Positions 50,292 through 58,951 of a stretch of DNA of 64,000 nucleotides are shown one piece after another. A program made the position numbers and the translations under genes. The stretch's first letter is position 1. Every line of letters starts with the position of its first letter. This DNA is from Chloroflexota bacterium (GTDB lineage: Bacteria; Chloroflexota; Chloroflexia; Chloroheliales; Chloroheliaceae): assembly GCA_028287745.1 (NCBI GenBank), contig JAQBPB010000115.1:1-64000 (forward strand). Direction: 5' to 3'. The notes under the pieces are model-generated. The model made no database searches, had not been told where the DNA came from, and saw nothing but the letters and a program-made list of their open reading frames with translations.

Positions 50292-51032
50292 TTAGAACAT
50301 CGCAAGTTGGCCGTCATCACCATCCGGTGGGTTGGCCGGTTTCTGCCAGGGATGTAAAGGCGCGGTACCGGCCCGGAGAGCGGCCAGGCGGCTTATTACT
50401 TCCCGGAAGTCCCCGACTACCGTCTCTTTAATCTCAACCAGGGCCTGGCCCTGCTGGCGCATCACGTAGGACGGGTGAAAGGTTACCAGCACTTCGGTAT
50501 TCTTCGGGCCGGGGAACCACTTGCCCCGGTCCTTGGTAATCATAAAGTTTTTGTTTTCGAGAATCTTCTTGGCGGCGGTGGCACCCAGGCAGACCACGAT
50601 TTGCGGCTTTAGCAGTTCAATTTCATTCTGCCACCAGATTTCACAGGCTTTTTGCTCCGGCGGCGTGGGGGCGCGGTTTTTAACCGATTTGCCGTCTATC
50701 AGGACCGGGCGGCATTTATTGGTATTCGTGACCCAGATAGTGTCGCGTTTTAGCCCGGCTTCCTCCAGCAAAGTATTTAAAAGCTTGCCGCTGCGTCCTA
50801 CAAAGGGGCGTCCCTGTTTGTCCTCATCTTCACCCGGCGCTTCGCCTAACAGCATTACCCCGATTTCGCCCGGCGGCAGGTAAGGGCCTTCTCCGAAAAC
50901 GACCTGCGTCCGGGTCCGGGCCAGGTCGCAGCGCACACAGGTTTTGGCAATATCGCGCATCAATTCCAGGTCAGTGTAGACAGAGTAAATCGCTACATTA
51001 CTGGCGGCCTGTGGATTATTTACCTCGGTCAT
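50292..51032 (-). CDS. udg: Uracil-DNA glycosylase, family 4 (iron-sulfur)
   Basis: The enzyme removes uracil from DNA in base-excision repair. Motif A is GEAPGEDED (63-71) and motif B is HPSYVMRQQG; the EAPGE glutamate type marks family 4. The 4Fe-4S ligands are C32, C35, C107 and C130. The last two are separated by 22 residues, more than the usual 14-17, due to an insertion (LIDGKSV). The 246 residues otherwise fit. It is a single gene. Confidence 0.93.
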   Translation of the reverse strand: MTEVNNPQAASNVAIYSVYTDLELMRDIAKTCVRCDLARTRTQVVFGEGPYLPPGEIGVMLLGEAPGEDEDKQGRPFVGRSGKLLNTLLEEAGLKRDTIWVTNTNKCRPVLIDGKSVKNRAPTPPEQKACEIWWQNEIELLKPQIVVCLGATAAKKILENKNFMITKDRGKWFPGPKNTEVLVTFHPSYVMRQQGQALVEIKETVVGDFREVISRLAALRAGTAPLHPWQKPANPPDGDDGQLAMF

Positions 51033-51144
51033 TATTGCCTTTCTATTTCAGGGTCACTGGGCCCGTTAAAAATTCCGGCATAATACTAACAACATATCTA
51101 TAAGAGGGCAAGTGTTGTGCCAATTAAGGCTAGCCCTCGCTTTT

Positions 51145-51173
51145 TTGAAAAAAAAGCCGGTTTAATAGATAAT
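51145..51173 (+). promoter_or_regulatory. Promoter for galK-gmk
   Basis: TTGAAA (51145-51150), a 17-bp spacer and GATAAT (51168-51173) each match consensus at five of six bases. It lies about 80 bp before the galK ATG. Confidence 0.75.
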
Positions 51174-51251
51174 AGGGGGACAGGAAAAGATTTTTGTAAA
51201 AATAGTAGTGGAAATAACAATTAAAGTGTTTGAAAGAATGAGGAGGAAAAA

Positions 51252-52514
51252 ATGGGACAGGGCGAAGAAAAGCCTGAAGAAATTACCCAGGAAACCCGTC
51301 TAGCGGCACTCCGCCAGGCATTTAAAGAACGGTTTGGTTTGTTACCCCAGTTCATCAGTCGTGCGCCGGGTCGGGTAAACTTAATCGGTGAACACACCGA
51401 CTACAATGGCGGCTTCGTCTTTCCGGTAGCGATTAATCGTACGGTGCTGATGGCAGTAGCCGGGCCGGAAGAAGGCGCACCAGTGGGCCAGGTACGGATT
51501 ATTTCTAAAGATTACGACAAGGAAGCGGTCTTTAACCTGAACCAGCTAGATAAAGCACCCGAAGCCGAACGCTGGACCAATTACGTGCGCGGTGTGGCCT
51601 GGGCGCTCGGCCAGCGCGGCTTGCTGGCCCCCGGCAGTTTGCCCGGTGCCCGGATTCTGCTCGAAAGTAACGTACCCCAGGGCGCCGGTCTTTCCAGTTC
51701 GGCTGCCCTGGAAATCGCGACCGCGCTGGCCCTTTTCCGGCTGGCCGGGTTCCCGGCTTCCGCGGTGAACCGGCCCCAGGTTGCGCTGGCCTGCCAGCTT
51801 GCCGAAAACGGCTTTGTCGGCGCAAATACCGGTATTATGGACCAGTTCATTTCGGCTCTGGGCCGGACCGATAGCGCACTTTTGATTGATACGCGCTCTC
51901 TGGACTACCGGGCGGTCCCGCTGGGTTTTGCCGACCGGAGCTTAAAATTGATCGCGGTCAATAGCGCCGTACCTCACCGCCATGACGCTTCCGGTTACAA
52001 CCAGCGCCGGGCCGAGTGTGAAGAAGCGGCTAAATTCCTGGCTAACTTCTACGGAAAACCGGCCGACTCGCAACTGCGCGACTTTAACCTGGAAGAGCTA
52101 TTAGGCGTTGAAGACAAATTAGCGCCGGTCCCTTTCAAGCGAGCCAGGCACGTTATTACCGAAGATGCCCGGACCCTCAAGGCGGTTGAATTGCTGGAAG
52201 GCGGCTTTGCCAACCCGGCCGACCTGGCTACTTTTGGCCGGTTGCTGGGCCAGTCGCACGAAAGCATGCGCGATGATTTTGAAATAACCGTTCCCCAGGT
52301 GGATTTACTGGTCGAACTGGCCTGGAATTTACCGGGCGTGATTGGCGCCCGCATGACCGGCGGCGGCTTTGGCGGTTGTACGGTTAATGTGGTAGAAACC
52401 GCCTCGGTAGAGGACTTCCGGGAGAAGGTTTTGCTGGAATACCGCCAGCAGACCGGCCTTGACGCGAAAATGTACATATTTGACGCCGTTGAAGGGGGTA
52501 CCATACTCGAATAA
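51252..52514 (+). CDS. galK: Galactokinase
   Basis: Galactokinase makes galactose 1-phosphate in the Leloir pathway. The galactokinase signature is APGRVNLIGEHTDYNGG (about residues 37-53), the GHMP ATP motif is PQGAGLSSSAALE, and motif 3 is GGGFGGCTVNVV. The ATG follows an ideal GAGGAGG site. The 420 residues are a little long because of an N-terminal acidic segment. No other gal gene is adjacent. The stop overlaps the gmk start. Confidence 0.95.
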   Translation: MGQGEEKPEEITQETRLAALRQAFKERFGLLPQFISRAPGRVNLIGEHTDYNGGFVFPVAINRTVLMAVAGPEEGAPVGQVRIISKDYDKEAVFNLNQLDKAPEAERWTNYVRGVAWALGQRGLLAPGSLPGARILLESNVPQGAGLSSSAALEIATALALFRLAGFPASAVNRPQVALACQLAENGFVGANTGIMDQFISALGRTDSALLIDTRSLDYRAVPLGFADRSLKLIAVNSAVPHRHDASGYNQRRAECEEAAKFLANFYGKPADSQLRDFNLEELLGVEDKLAPVPFKRARHVITEDARTLKAVELLEGGFANPADLATFGRLLGQSHESMRDDFEITVPQVDLLVELAWNLPGVIGARMTGGGFGGCTVNVVETASVEDFREKVLLEYRQQTGLDAKMYIFDAVEGGTILE

Positions 52515-53155
52515 TGTTGAACCCTCAAACAGATGATTTGATAATGTATCCCGGCCTGCGGAAGTCGCCACCCCTGTTAATCGTCCTGAGCGGCCCCAGC
52601 GGTGTTGGTAAGGATGTTATAGTCGCCCGCATGAAAGAGCGCGGGATGCCTTTTCACTTTGCCATAACCGCCACGACCCGGCTCAAACGGGACTACGAAC
52701 AGGATGGCGTTCATTATTACTTCCGCACGGTTGAACAATTCCAGGAAATGCTGGCCCAGGACGAGTTGTTGGAACACGCCCTGGTCTACGGCAACCATTA
52801 CGGGCCGCCTAAATTCGGCGTCAGGGACGCCCTGGCGCGGGGTGAGGACGTAATCCTGCGGATTGATGTGCAAGGAGCGGAATACATTCAAAAGACCATC
52901 AAAGGGGCCATCCTGGTTTTTGTCGCGCCGGGTAGCTATGATGAGTTGATTTCGCGCCTGGTGAACCGGGGCACCGAAAGCCCGGAAAGCCTGGCCGTCC
53001 GGCTGGCGACCTATGAGAAAGAGATGCAAGCCGCCACGAACTTTGACTATATAGTCATCAACCGGCAAGGTGAGCTTGATACGGCGGTGGACCTGATAGA
53101 GTCCATCCTTAAGACCGAAAAGGCTAAAGTAAAACCGCGGCAGGTTAAGCTTTAG
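52514..53155 (+). CDS. gmk: Guanylate kinase
   Basis: The enzyme phosphorylates GMP to GDP. P-loop LSGPSGVGKDVIV is at about 24-36, the GMP-binding TTRLKRDYEQDGVHYYF follows, and GRR-less lid and core regions continue to VINRQGELDTAVD. The family RPGE segment is replaced by RDYE. The ATG at 52514 shares its first base with the galK stop; an ATG at residue 11 is an alternative start. The 213 residues fit. Coupling with galK is unusual. Confidence 0.94.
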   Translation: MLNPQTDDLIMYPGLRKSPPLLIVLSGPSGVGKDVIVARMKERGMPFHFAITATTRLKRDYEQDGVHYYFRTVEQFQEMLAQDELLEHALVYGNHYGPPKFGVRDALARGEDVILRIDVQGAEYIQKTIKGAILVFVAPGSYDELISRLVNRGTESPESLAVRLATYEKEMQAATNFDYIVINRQGELDTAVDLIESILKTEKAKVKPRQVKL

Positions 53156-53168
53156 AAAATGAGCATCA

Positions 53169-53203
53169 AAAAAGGCCGCTGTTTTAGCGGCCTTTTATTT
53201 TTA
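53169..53203. terminator. Bidirectional terminator between gmk and trxA
   Basis: AAAAGGCCGCT pairs with AGCGGCCTTTT around a short T-rich loop, with ATTTTT after it and AAAAA before it. It separates convergent gmk and trxA. Confidence 0.88.
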
Positions 53204-53216
53204 ACTTATTCCCGGA

Positions 53217-53543
53217 TTAGAGGTACTGCTCAATCTGGGACAGGATGCGCTCTTTCGGCATGTAACCGACCAGTTGCTTAACCGGCTTGCCGTCCTTGAA
53301 CAGGATCAGAGTCGGGATGCTCATGATGCCAAACTGGCTGGAAACCTGCTGGTTCTCATCAACATCAATTTTCGCGACATTGAGCTGTTCGGCTTTCTCA
53401 CCGGCGAGTTGCTCAACCAGCGGGGAAAGCATTTTACACGGCCCACACCAGGTCGCCCAGAAGTCTACCAATACGGGCTTGGTTTTGCTGGCTTCCAGTA
53501 CCTGAGCCTCAAAAGTGCTATCTGTTACTACATTCGCTGCCAT
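53217..53543 (-). CDS. trxA: Thioredoxin
   Basis: Thioredoxin reduces protein disulfides in the cytoplasm. The active site WCGPC is at residues 32-36 in DFWATWCGPCKML, and the cis-proline loop is IMSIPTLILFKDG. The 108 residues are the standard length and there is no signal peptide. An AAGGAGT site precedes the ATG. It is a single-gene transcript with its own consensus promoter. Confidence 0.97.
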   Translation of the reverse strand: MAANVVTDSTFEAQVLEASKTKPVLVDFWATWCGPCKMLSPLVEQLAGEKAEQLNVAKIDVDENQQVSSQFGIMSIPTLILFKDGKPVKQLVGYMPKERILSQIEQYL

Positions 53544-53670
53544 CTATATCACTCCTTGTTTGTTTTTACCCTGAAGGGGAATTTACTGTATATTTTCTAT
53601 ATTCAGCTCAATATTTTGAACGTGTTTGTTTTAATATTCACCGGCGGGCCTGCGTCAACCAGTGAATATA

Positions 53671-53699
53671 AGTATATTCCGACACCCCTGCTTTGTCAA
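53671..53699 (-). promoter_or_regulatory. Strong promoter for trxA
   Basis: On the minus strand TTGACA (53699-53694), 17 bp and TATACT (53676-53671) match consensus closely. The leader to trxA is about 120 nt and AT-rich. Confidence 0.8.
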
Positions 53700-53751
53700 T
53701 TTAAATTGCAGGCTTTCCCGTTAGAGTCCAGTTAGACTTGTCTGCCGGGTC

Positions 53752-54336
53752 CTAGCGGCGAGCCTCGCTTTTGAGGAAAGTATGGACTTCCTTGCCACCG
53801 CTGCGGGCCAGTATGGTGGCCGTCAGGTTTTGCTCGTCGGTGGTGTCAGTGCTGACCATGAGCATACAGCGCGAGCCTTCCAGCAAATCGGCGTAGTTAT
53901 GGGCCAGGTCGTCCGGCACACCCCACAGCAGCAAAGCCCCGCCTAAACCGCCGACTACCGCACCGACCGCCGCGCTGGAAAAGAGGGTTGCCAGGGTTCC
54001 GGCCGCCATAAAAGGGCCAATCACCGGTACGGCCGCCAGGCCCAATCCCACCAGTAAGCCGGTCGCACCGCCAATCGCGCCGCCGCTGACCGCGCCCATT
54101 AAGGGGTTATCAACTCTGGGTATATTTTCCTGGTCAACCAGTTTTCCGGCCGCCGGGGGATCCAGTTCGGCCAGCACTTCGCCTTTACGCTGCAAGTAAC
54201 TCATTTTACGGAAATCAAATCCGTGCTGCTGAAGCAGGCTCAGGGCCCCTTCGGCCTCGGTCCGGGATTCAAAAATCGCCGCAGCGATAAGGTTCCCTTC
54301 GATAATCTCATCGGCTGCGACGATGTCAACTGGCAT
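53752..54336 (-). CDS. Glycine-zipper general-stress-like protein
   Basis: The 194 residues start with a YflT-like alpha/beta segment (IAAAIFESRTEAEGALSLL) followed by a long Gly/Ala-rich hydrophobic stretch (GAVSGGAIGGATGLLVGLG, then AAVGAVVGGLGGALLLWGV) resembling glycine zippers. A short beta-type end (CMLMVSTDTTDEQN) closes it. Such proteins are often annotated as general stress proteins; the function is unproven. It lies between trxA and DUF366 on the minus strand. Confidence 0.7.
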   Translation of the reverse strand: MPVDIVAADEIIEGNLIAAAIFESRTEAEGALSLLQQHGFDFRKMSYLQRKGEVLAELDPPAAGKLVDQENIPRVDNPLMGAVSGGAIGGATGLLVGLGLAAVPVIGPFMAAGTLATLFSSAAVGAVVGGLGGALLLWGVPDDLAHNYADLLEGSRCMLMVSTDTTDEQNLTATILARSGGKEVHTFLKSEARR

Positions 54337-54412
54337 GCGTTAGTTTCCCCTTTTGATAACTTGTTTTTCAAGACACTCTACAGGGGTAATCATACTCCGT
54401 GCCAGGGTCGAC

Positions 54413-54991
54413 CTAAAATACAGGCCTGACTTTACAACGCGCTTCCCAGATGTCGGCTACTTCGGACGTGTAGCCGTCCAGGACAGCCAGGGCAAATTTA
54501 TCCGGGTCAATGCCCAGGTCGTTCAGGCTAACCGTCGTAACCGGCGTACCTTCACTAATGACGTTAAAGCCGGTGTGAATAAGGGTGGAAACCGGGCTGG
54601 AGGTAGCAATCGAAACGCTCAACTTGCCGGGCTTGCCGTCCTGGGGCCGGTTCAGGAAGAGGTCATCGCCTTTGCGGGTAACTTTTTCTTTCAGGCGGTT
54701 TTCCAGGTATTCTTTGGCCGTTACGATCAGCAGGCGCTGGCGGTAGACCGCTTTTTCCAGGTCCAGGTCGAAAAACTCAACGATAAAGTGGACCATTTCC
54801 CGGCTGGAGATTGGCGCGTCAGCCTTAACATCTTCGATATCTACCATTTCGCTCAGTTCAACTTCACACGGCCCGCGAAAGGCTACAATCGCATCGCCCA
54901 GAAAATCGTGCTGCCGGTAAATCCAGTGGGGAGCCAGCTGGCGGCCATCGTAAGTCAGCCGGGTTTCGTTACCCAGGTATTTTTTATGCAT
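54413..54991 (-). CDS. DUF366 family protein
   Basis: The 192 residues match my recollection of DUF366, a family found in archaea and some bacteria: HWIYRQHDFLGDAIVAFRGPC, SREMVHFIVEFFDLDLE and LIHTGFNVISEGTPV. The start is the base after the queD stop (TAGATG), so the two are translated together. A role in 7-deazaguanine or tRNA metabolism is an inference from that coupling. Confidence 0.75.
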   Translation of the reverse strand: MHKKYLGNETRLTYDGRQLAPHWIYRQHDFLGDAIVAFRGPCEVELSEMVDIEDVKADAPISSREMVHFIVEFFDLDLEKAVYRQRLLIVTAKEYLENRLKEKVTRKGDDLFLNRPQDGKPGKLSVSIATSSPVSTLIHTGFNVISEGTPVTTVSLNDLGIDPDKFALAVLDGYTSEVADIWEARCKVRPVF

Positions 54992-55369
54992 CTAATCCTC
55001 GCTGTAGGTCGCGCTGGCGGTGGGAGTTTCCCAGATTTGGACGTACTTCAACTTTATATTTTGGTTCTGCTCGGCCAGTTGCTGCCGGAGGGTCTGGTAT
55101 ATCTGGTAAGCCATGTTTTCGGCGGTCGGGTTTATTTCATTATAAGGCGGTATTTCGTTGATGAAGCGGTGGTCTAGCTGGTCCACCACGCCCTGCATAA
55201 GTTTTTTGAGGTCAAAAAAATCGTAGAGCATGCCGACCTCATCGACTTTTTCCCCGGCAACGGCAACTTCAAGCTTATAAGTGTGGCCGTGAAGGTTAGC
55301 GCATTTCCCCACGTAATTTCTCAGGAGGTGGGCAGCGTCAAACGTGACACTTTTGGTTAACTGGTACAT
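54992..55369 (-). CDS. queD: 6-carboxy-5,6,7,8-tetrahydropterin synthase
   Basis: QueD makes carboxytetrahydropterin in the pathway to preQ0 and queuosine. The zinc histidines are H14 (DAAHLL), H28 and H30 (ANLHGHTY), and the catalytic cysteine lies four residues before them (KCANLHGH). The C-terminal VQIWETPTASATY is typical. The 125 residues fit. queC, queE and queF are not in the window; DUF366 follows directly. Confidence 0.92.
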   Translation of the reverse strand: MYQLTKSVTFDAAHLLRNYVGKCANLHGHTYKLEVAVAGEKVDEVGMLYDFFDLKKLMQGVVDQLDHRFINEIPPYNEINPTAENMAYQIYQTLRQQLAEQNQNIKLKYVQIWETPTASATYSED

Positions 55370-55503
55370 CTTTCAAGGAGTCCTTTAGAATTGAAACACT
55401 GAAATCGCAAATTAATAAGCGAGCTTTCGCTTTTGAGCCGGTAAATAACCGGATAACCCAAAGCCTGAAGCACTAAAACCGGTCCAGGCGAAAGTTTTAA
55501 ATA

Positions 55504-55531
55504 AGAAAGGGCCGAGCAAATAGCCCGACCC
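55504..55531 (-). terminator. Terminator after the IscA-like gene
   Basis: On the minus strand GGGTCGGGC pairs with GCTCGGCCC (with G-U) around TATTT and is followed by TTTCTTAT. It separates the IscA-like gene from queD. Confidence 0.75.
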
Positions 55532-55553
55532 CTCGCTTTTCTAAGAAAAGAGA

Positions 55554-55907
55554 TTACTTACCGCAGCCGCAGTTACCACCGCAGCAGCCGCCGCCGGACT
55601 GAGGCAGATTGGCATTTTCGATAACAAAGCCGCGTTCCATCAGGGTATTCTGATAGCTGATAACCGCGCCGGCCAAATAAGGGGCGCTTTCTTCATCAAC
55701 CAGCACGCGCAGGCCGTCGAAATCCATTACAACGTCGCCATCGCGTTCGGTGTCATCCAGCGTCATAGCAGCGCGGGAACCCTGGACGAAAATCCGCAGG
55801 GCAACGTTTGAGGTTTCTTCCTCATTCAGAATTTCCTGGAGTTGGGTGCGAGCTTCGTCGGTGATGGTCACCAGGGTTTCGGTTTTTTTATCAATGCTAA
55901 TTGTCAT
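55554..55907 (-). CDS. IscA/HesB-like protein lacking the first conserved cysteine
   Basis: A-type carriers handle iron-sulfur clusters through three cysteines. This 117-residue protein has the fold pattern (ITDEARTQLQEIL, LRIFVQGSRAAMTLDD, VLVDEESAPYLAGAVISY) and a cysteine-rich end, GGGCCGGNCGCGK. At the first conserved position (usually GGCSG) it has GSRAA, without cysteine. The ATG at 55907 has AAGGAG six bases upstream; an upstream TTG overlaps that site and is less likely. Whether it binds clusters is open. Confidence 0.82.
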   Translation of the reverse strand: MTISIDKKTETLVTITDEARTQLQEILNEEETSNVALRIFVQGSRAAMTLDDTERDGDVVMDFDGLRVLVDEESAPYLAGAVISYQNTLMERGFVIENANLPQSGGGCCGGNCGCGK

Positions 55908-55922
55908 TTCAAACTCCTTCAA

Positions 55923-56150
55923 AAAACTTTTTCAATATTCCGGTGACGATTGCCTTTGCCCACCGGCAACTTCTAGTATAAGTCCCCAGCCCCAATCCGG
56001 CTGATTGCACATATTATACCATTTAAAGCTTACTCTACCTACCTTATCTTGTCAATATACCGGGCGATTAAATAAGTAAGTAGGCTGCTTTATATTCTCC
56101 TTTTTGCCTATTACTATGGCAGTCAGGCGGCTTTGTTTCTATTAAAGAAA
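55923..56150. other. AT-rich spacer between IscA-like and GH5-like genes
   Basis: No gene is seen. On the minus strand an extended -10 (TGG-TATAAT, 56021-56013) lies about 105 bp before the IscA-like gene. A TTGACA further upstream is too far from it to pair. Confidence 0.4.
56013..56021 (-). promoter_or_regulatory. Extended -10 promoter for the IscA-like gene
   Basis: TGG-TATAAT on the minus strand, without a good -35 at 17 bp. Confidence 0.5.
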
Positions 56151-56180
56151 GGCCGGGCCTTTCTCAGAAAAGGCCCGGCC
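56151..56180 (-). terminator. Terminator after the GH5-like gene
   Basis: GGCCGGGCCTTT pairs with AAAGGCCCGGCC with a small loop. On the minus strand it is followed by TTTCTTTAATAG. Confidence 0.85.
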
Positions 56181-56222
56181 CATGCACAGGTGGCCGATTT
56201 GGTCCGGTTTTAGCCGCTGATT

Positions 56223-58565
56223 TTAGCTCATCCAGCCGTTGGCGCGGACCAATTGCCAGCCCATGAGGCCCAAAAGGGTTTCGTAGGGCGTCCGGGCGAA
56301 CTCAGGATGATATTCAAACCGGGCGCGCTCGAAGTATTGGACCGTATAAGTTTTGCCGTCGGTAGGGTTCTTTTCCTGGAATTCCTCAGTTATCGGAAAG
56401 CCGAACTGGGCCAGGCCGCCGTTCTTTTCCCAATAAGTGCGGAACCCGAAGGCCAGCGAGTGGCCGGTTTCCGGGAAGTAAAGCCGGTCTTTATTGCTGG
56501 TAAAAGCGCCCACCCGCTTGAAGGGCGGCTCGCCTTCTCGCCCGGCGGTCATTTGTTTACCCAGGTGACCCAGCAGCACTTCGTAACGGGTCCCGGCATT
56601 TTCAGGGTGATACTCATAGCGGGTCCGTTCGAAATACTGGACGATCATGCCGTTTTCGTTAAACTCCTCGGAAATCGGGAAGCCGTTAATTGCCAGGCCG
56701 CCGTACTTTTCCCAGTAAGCCCGGAAACGCCCGCCCAGGTTATGGCCGGTTTCCTTGAAATATAGCTGGCCGCTTAGCGCAGGAGCCCGGTCGAAGGCTT
56801 TCGGGGTGGAAGGCACCTGCACGCGGTAGAGCTTGCCCGCCTGGGCCTTGAAGCTGTATTCGCTGCCGGATACATTTTCCTGGACCGGCTGGTCGTCGGC
56901 AAAAAGCCTGACCGGCTGCTGGCGGCTGCGCTGCGGATAGACGTTATCCAGGTTGATTTTCACATTCACGTCTTGCACGCTCATAAAGTTTAACTGGGCC
57001 GCTCCGCTGCCGTTCCACCAGGCTGCAAAAGGCGCGCTGGCGTCTTGGCTGAAGCTGATGGGGCCACTGCTACCGCTTTTAGCACTGCTGAAATATGACT
57101 GCGGCCCGGCGAAGCTGTATTCCACGTTGGTGCCGCTGGCCTGTATCGACTGGCTGGTAAACTTGCCCTGGTAATTCTGGCTCAGTACCGAAGTGGTAAA
57201 GCCGCGCAGGGCGTGATAGGACGGTTTTGGCTGGGTATTGTCGTCCAGGAGGCCAAAGTTATTTTCAACGTTGTTAAAGCCCGGCGGGAAGTTGGTCAAC
57301 TGCCACTTGAAGCCGCCCGCGAAACCGTTGCTGTACAGGTAGAGCCAGAGGGCCATTTCGTAGTTAGCGGTCAGTTTTAAGTCCACTTTTGTGCCGTCCG
57401 ACCGGCCATTGGAATAGCCGAATTCTTCCAGCACCACCGGCCGTCCGGGGAAAGTCTGGCGCAGGTTTTCCAGCAGGGCAATCGTGGTGTTCAGGCCGCT
57501 GATACCCTCGCTGACAAAGCGGTGCAGCGACACAAATGTCATGTCGGCATTGGCGGCCATCTTCGCCAGGATAATGTTGCTCCAGCCGATAGTAGTAATA
57601 GCCGAAGCATCTCCGGCCCGGATACCTCCCTGGCGGACCTCGATATACTTACCAACTGTGCCGCTCAAGGCTTCCAGGTAGACTTTCCACTTGCTGCTGT
57701 CCGGCGAGTCGATGTAATCCAGGCTGTTCTTACCGCTGCGGCTGGTGACCCACTTACCGCTTTCGGACAGGAATTCTTGCCAGAGTCTATAGGCATTGGC
57801 GTAAAAATAAGCACGCTGCTCGTTCAGGCGGGCCGGGATGATCGCTTTACCCTGGGCGGTCTGCCGCCAGGCTTTCACTTCATCGTTGGTCATGCGCTCG
57901 CTGTAGTGCTTGATGAAAGCGCCGTCTTGCAAAGGCACCACCATATCCGCCGGGAACTCGGCCGGTATAATATCGCCAAATTGCGGTTCGTTTTTAAAGT
58001 CGTAACCAAAGATAGTATTGTTGCCTTTGTAGCGTTGCACTACCTTGCGGTTTAAGTCGGCTTCTTTTTGCAGGTTCGGCTCGTCATAATCATTGAAGGC
58101 GATTAGCAGCTTCAGGTTGCGTTGTTTAGCCAGTTCGACGACTTTATCTAGCTTGGACCAGTTGTTAGCGTTGATATTGTCGCGCAGGGCCTTGCTCACA
58201 AAAATGCGGACCACATTAAGCCCGGCGCGCTCGACGAGGGCCAGGTTGCTATCAATCAGGGCCGCGTCATACTTGTTCTCTTCCCACATCAACCAGGCCC
58301 GGTCGGTGTGTCCTTCGTAATTTACACCCAACAAAAAAACCGGGGCCCCGTTTTCATCTACAAAACGTGTCCCGGAAGTTTTAACGGTCCCGGCCAGCCC
58401 AAGCGCGGCCGCCGCCGGTTTAGCCTGAACGGCCGGGGTCCAATTCTGGGCCAGCGATGTAGCAGGAAATAAACCGGCCACCAGGACCGCCACTAGCGCT
58501 GCCAGCAGGAAAAAAGACCAGCGCCGGAATATATTCCGGCTTTTTTTGTAAGTTAATGTAAGCAC
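56223..58565 (-). CDS. Secreted GH5-like glycoside hydrolase with C-terminal repeats
   Basis: A signal peptide (about 1-40; FFLLAALVAVLVAGLF, then TSLAQ) leads to a TIM-barrel of the GH5/mannanase kind. The likely acid/base is E193 in YDFKNEPQFGD, and the nucleophile is E381 (or E380) in VVLEEFGYSNGRSD. Beta-type regions follow. The last 160 residues hold two repeats of YFxETGHxL, FRxYWExxGGL, FGFPIxEEF and YFERxRxEYHPE, a cell-surface type repeat common in Chloroflexi. The substrate, probably a beta-mannan or beta-glucan, cannot be fixed. The gene stands alone. Confidence 0.85.
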   Translation of the reverse strand: MLTLTYKKSRNIFRRWSFFLLAALVAVLVAGLFPATSLAQNWTPAVQAKPAAAALGLAGTVKTSGTRFVDENGAPVFLLGVNYEGHTDRAWLMWEENKYDAALIDSNLALVERAGLNVVRIFVSKALRDNINANNWSKLDKVVELAKQRNLKLLIAFNDYDEPNLQKEADLNRKVVQRYKGNNTIFGYDFKNEPQFGDIIPAEFPADMVVPLQDGAFIKHYSERMTNDEVKAWRQTAQGKAIIPARLNEQRAYFYANAYRLWQEFLSESGKWVTSRSGKNSLDYIDSPDSSKWKVYLEALSGTVGKYIEVRQGGIRAGDASAITTIGWSNIILAKMAANADMTFVSLHRFVSEGISGLNTTIALLENLRQTFPGRPVVLEEFGYSNGRSDGTKVDLKLTANYEMALWLYLYSNGFAGGFKWQLTNFPPGFNNVENNFGLLDDNTQPKPSYHALRGFTTSVLSQNYQGKFTSQSIQASGTNVEYSFAGPQSYFSSAKSGSSGPISFSQDASAPFAAWWNGSGAAQLNFMSVQDVNVKINLDNVYPQRSRQQPVRLFADDQPVQENVSGSEYSFKAQAGKLYRVQVPSTPKAFDRAPALSGQLYFKETGHNLGGRFRAYWEKYGGLAINGFPISEEFNENGMIVQYFERTRYEYHPENAGTRYEVLLGHLGKQMTAGREGEPPFKRVGAFTSNKDRLYFPETGHSLAFGFRTYWEKNGGLAQFGFPITEEFQEKNPTDGKTYTVQYFERARFEYHPEFARTPYETLLGLMGWQLVRANGWMS

Positions 58566-58632
58566 GAGCCGCCCCCGTATGAAGTTTTGGAAAGGTTAAT
58601 AATCACAAAGCTAAAAGTACCGCTTAAAGTAT

Positions 58633-58650
58633 TAACGGATCAATCCGTTA
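58633..58650. promoter_or_regulatory. Palindromic operator candidate upstream of the GH5-like gene
   Basis: TAACGGAT-CA-ATCCGTTA is a perfect 18-bp inverted repeat about 70 bp before the glycosidase start. Its symmetry suits a dimeric repressor such as a LacI or TetR type. The regulator is not in the window. Confidence 0.5.
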
Positions 58651-58951
58651 CAGGTTACGCCCGGTATTTTATACCACCGGCACCCATAACGTAACTACTG
58701 CGGGCCTGTCACCCTTTAGCTTATCCTGAATACCGGCCCTTAACGGGACCGGATGCTGCTTTTAAGGGTTCCCACAAGGTTAAAATATTGGACGTAAGAG
58801 AAGAAATCAGGTGTACTTTTAAATTTGAGGCCGCGCCGGGCACAATTACCCATTGGACCCTCAGATGCTTTCTATAATTGGACGTTGTAGTGTAATTGAG
58901 AAAATTATAGCATGGTTCTCGCATAATGGTTAACATAACATTGTGTAAAGG

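Noticed and set aside
54353..55177. A 274-codon plus-strand open frame
   Set aside because: It is antisense to DUF366 and queD, both supported by conserved motifs.
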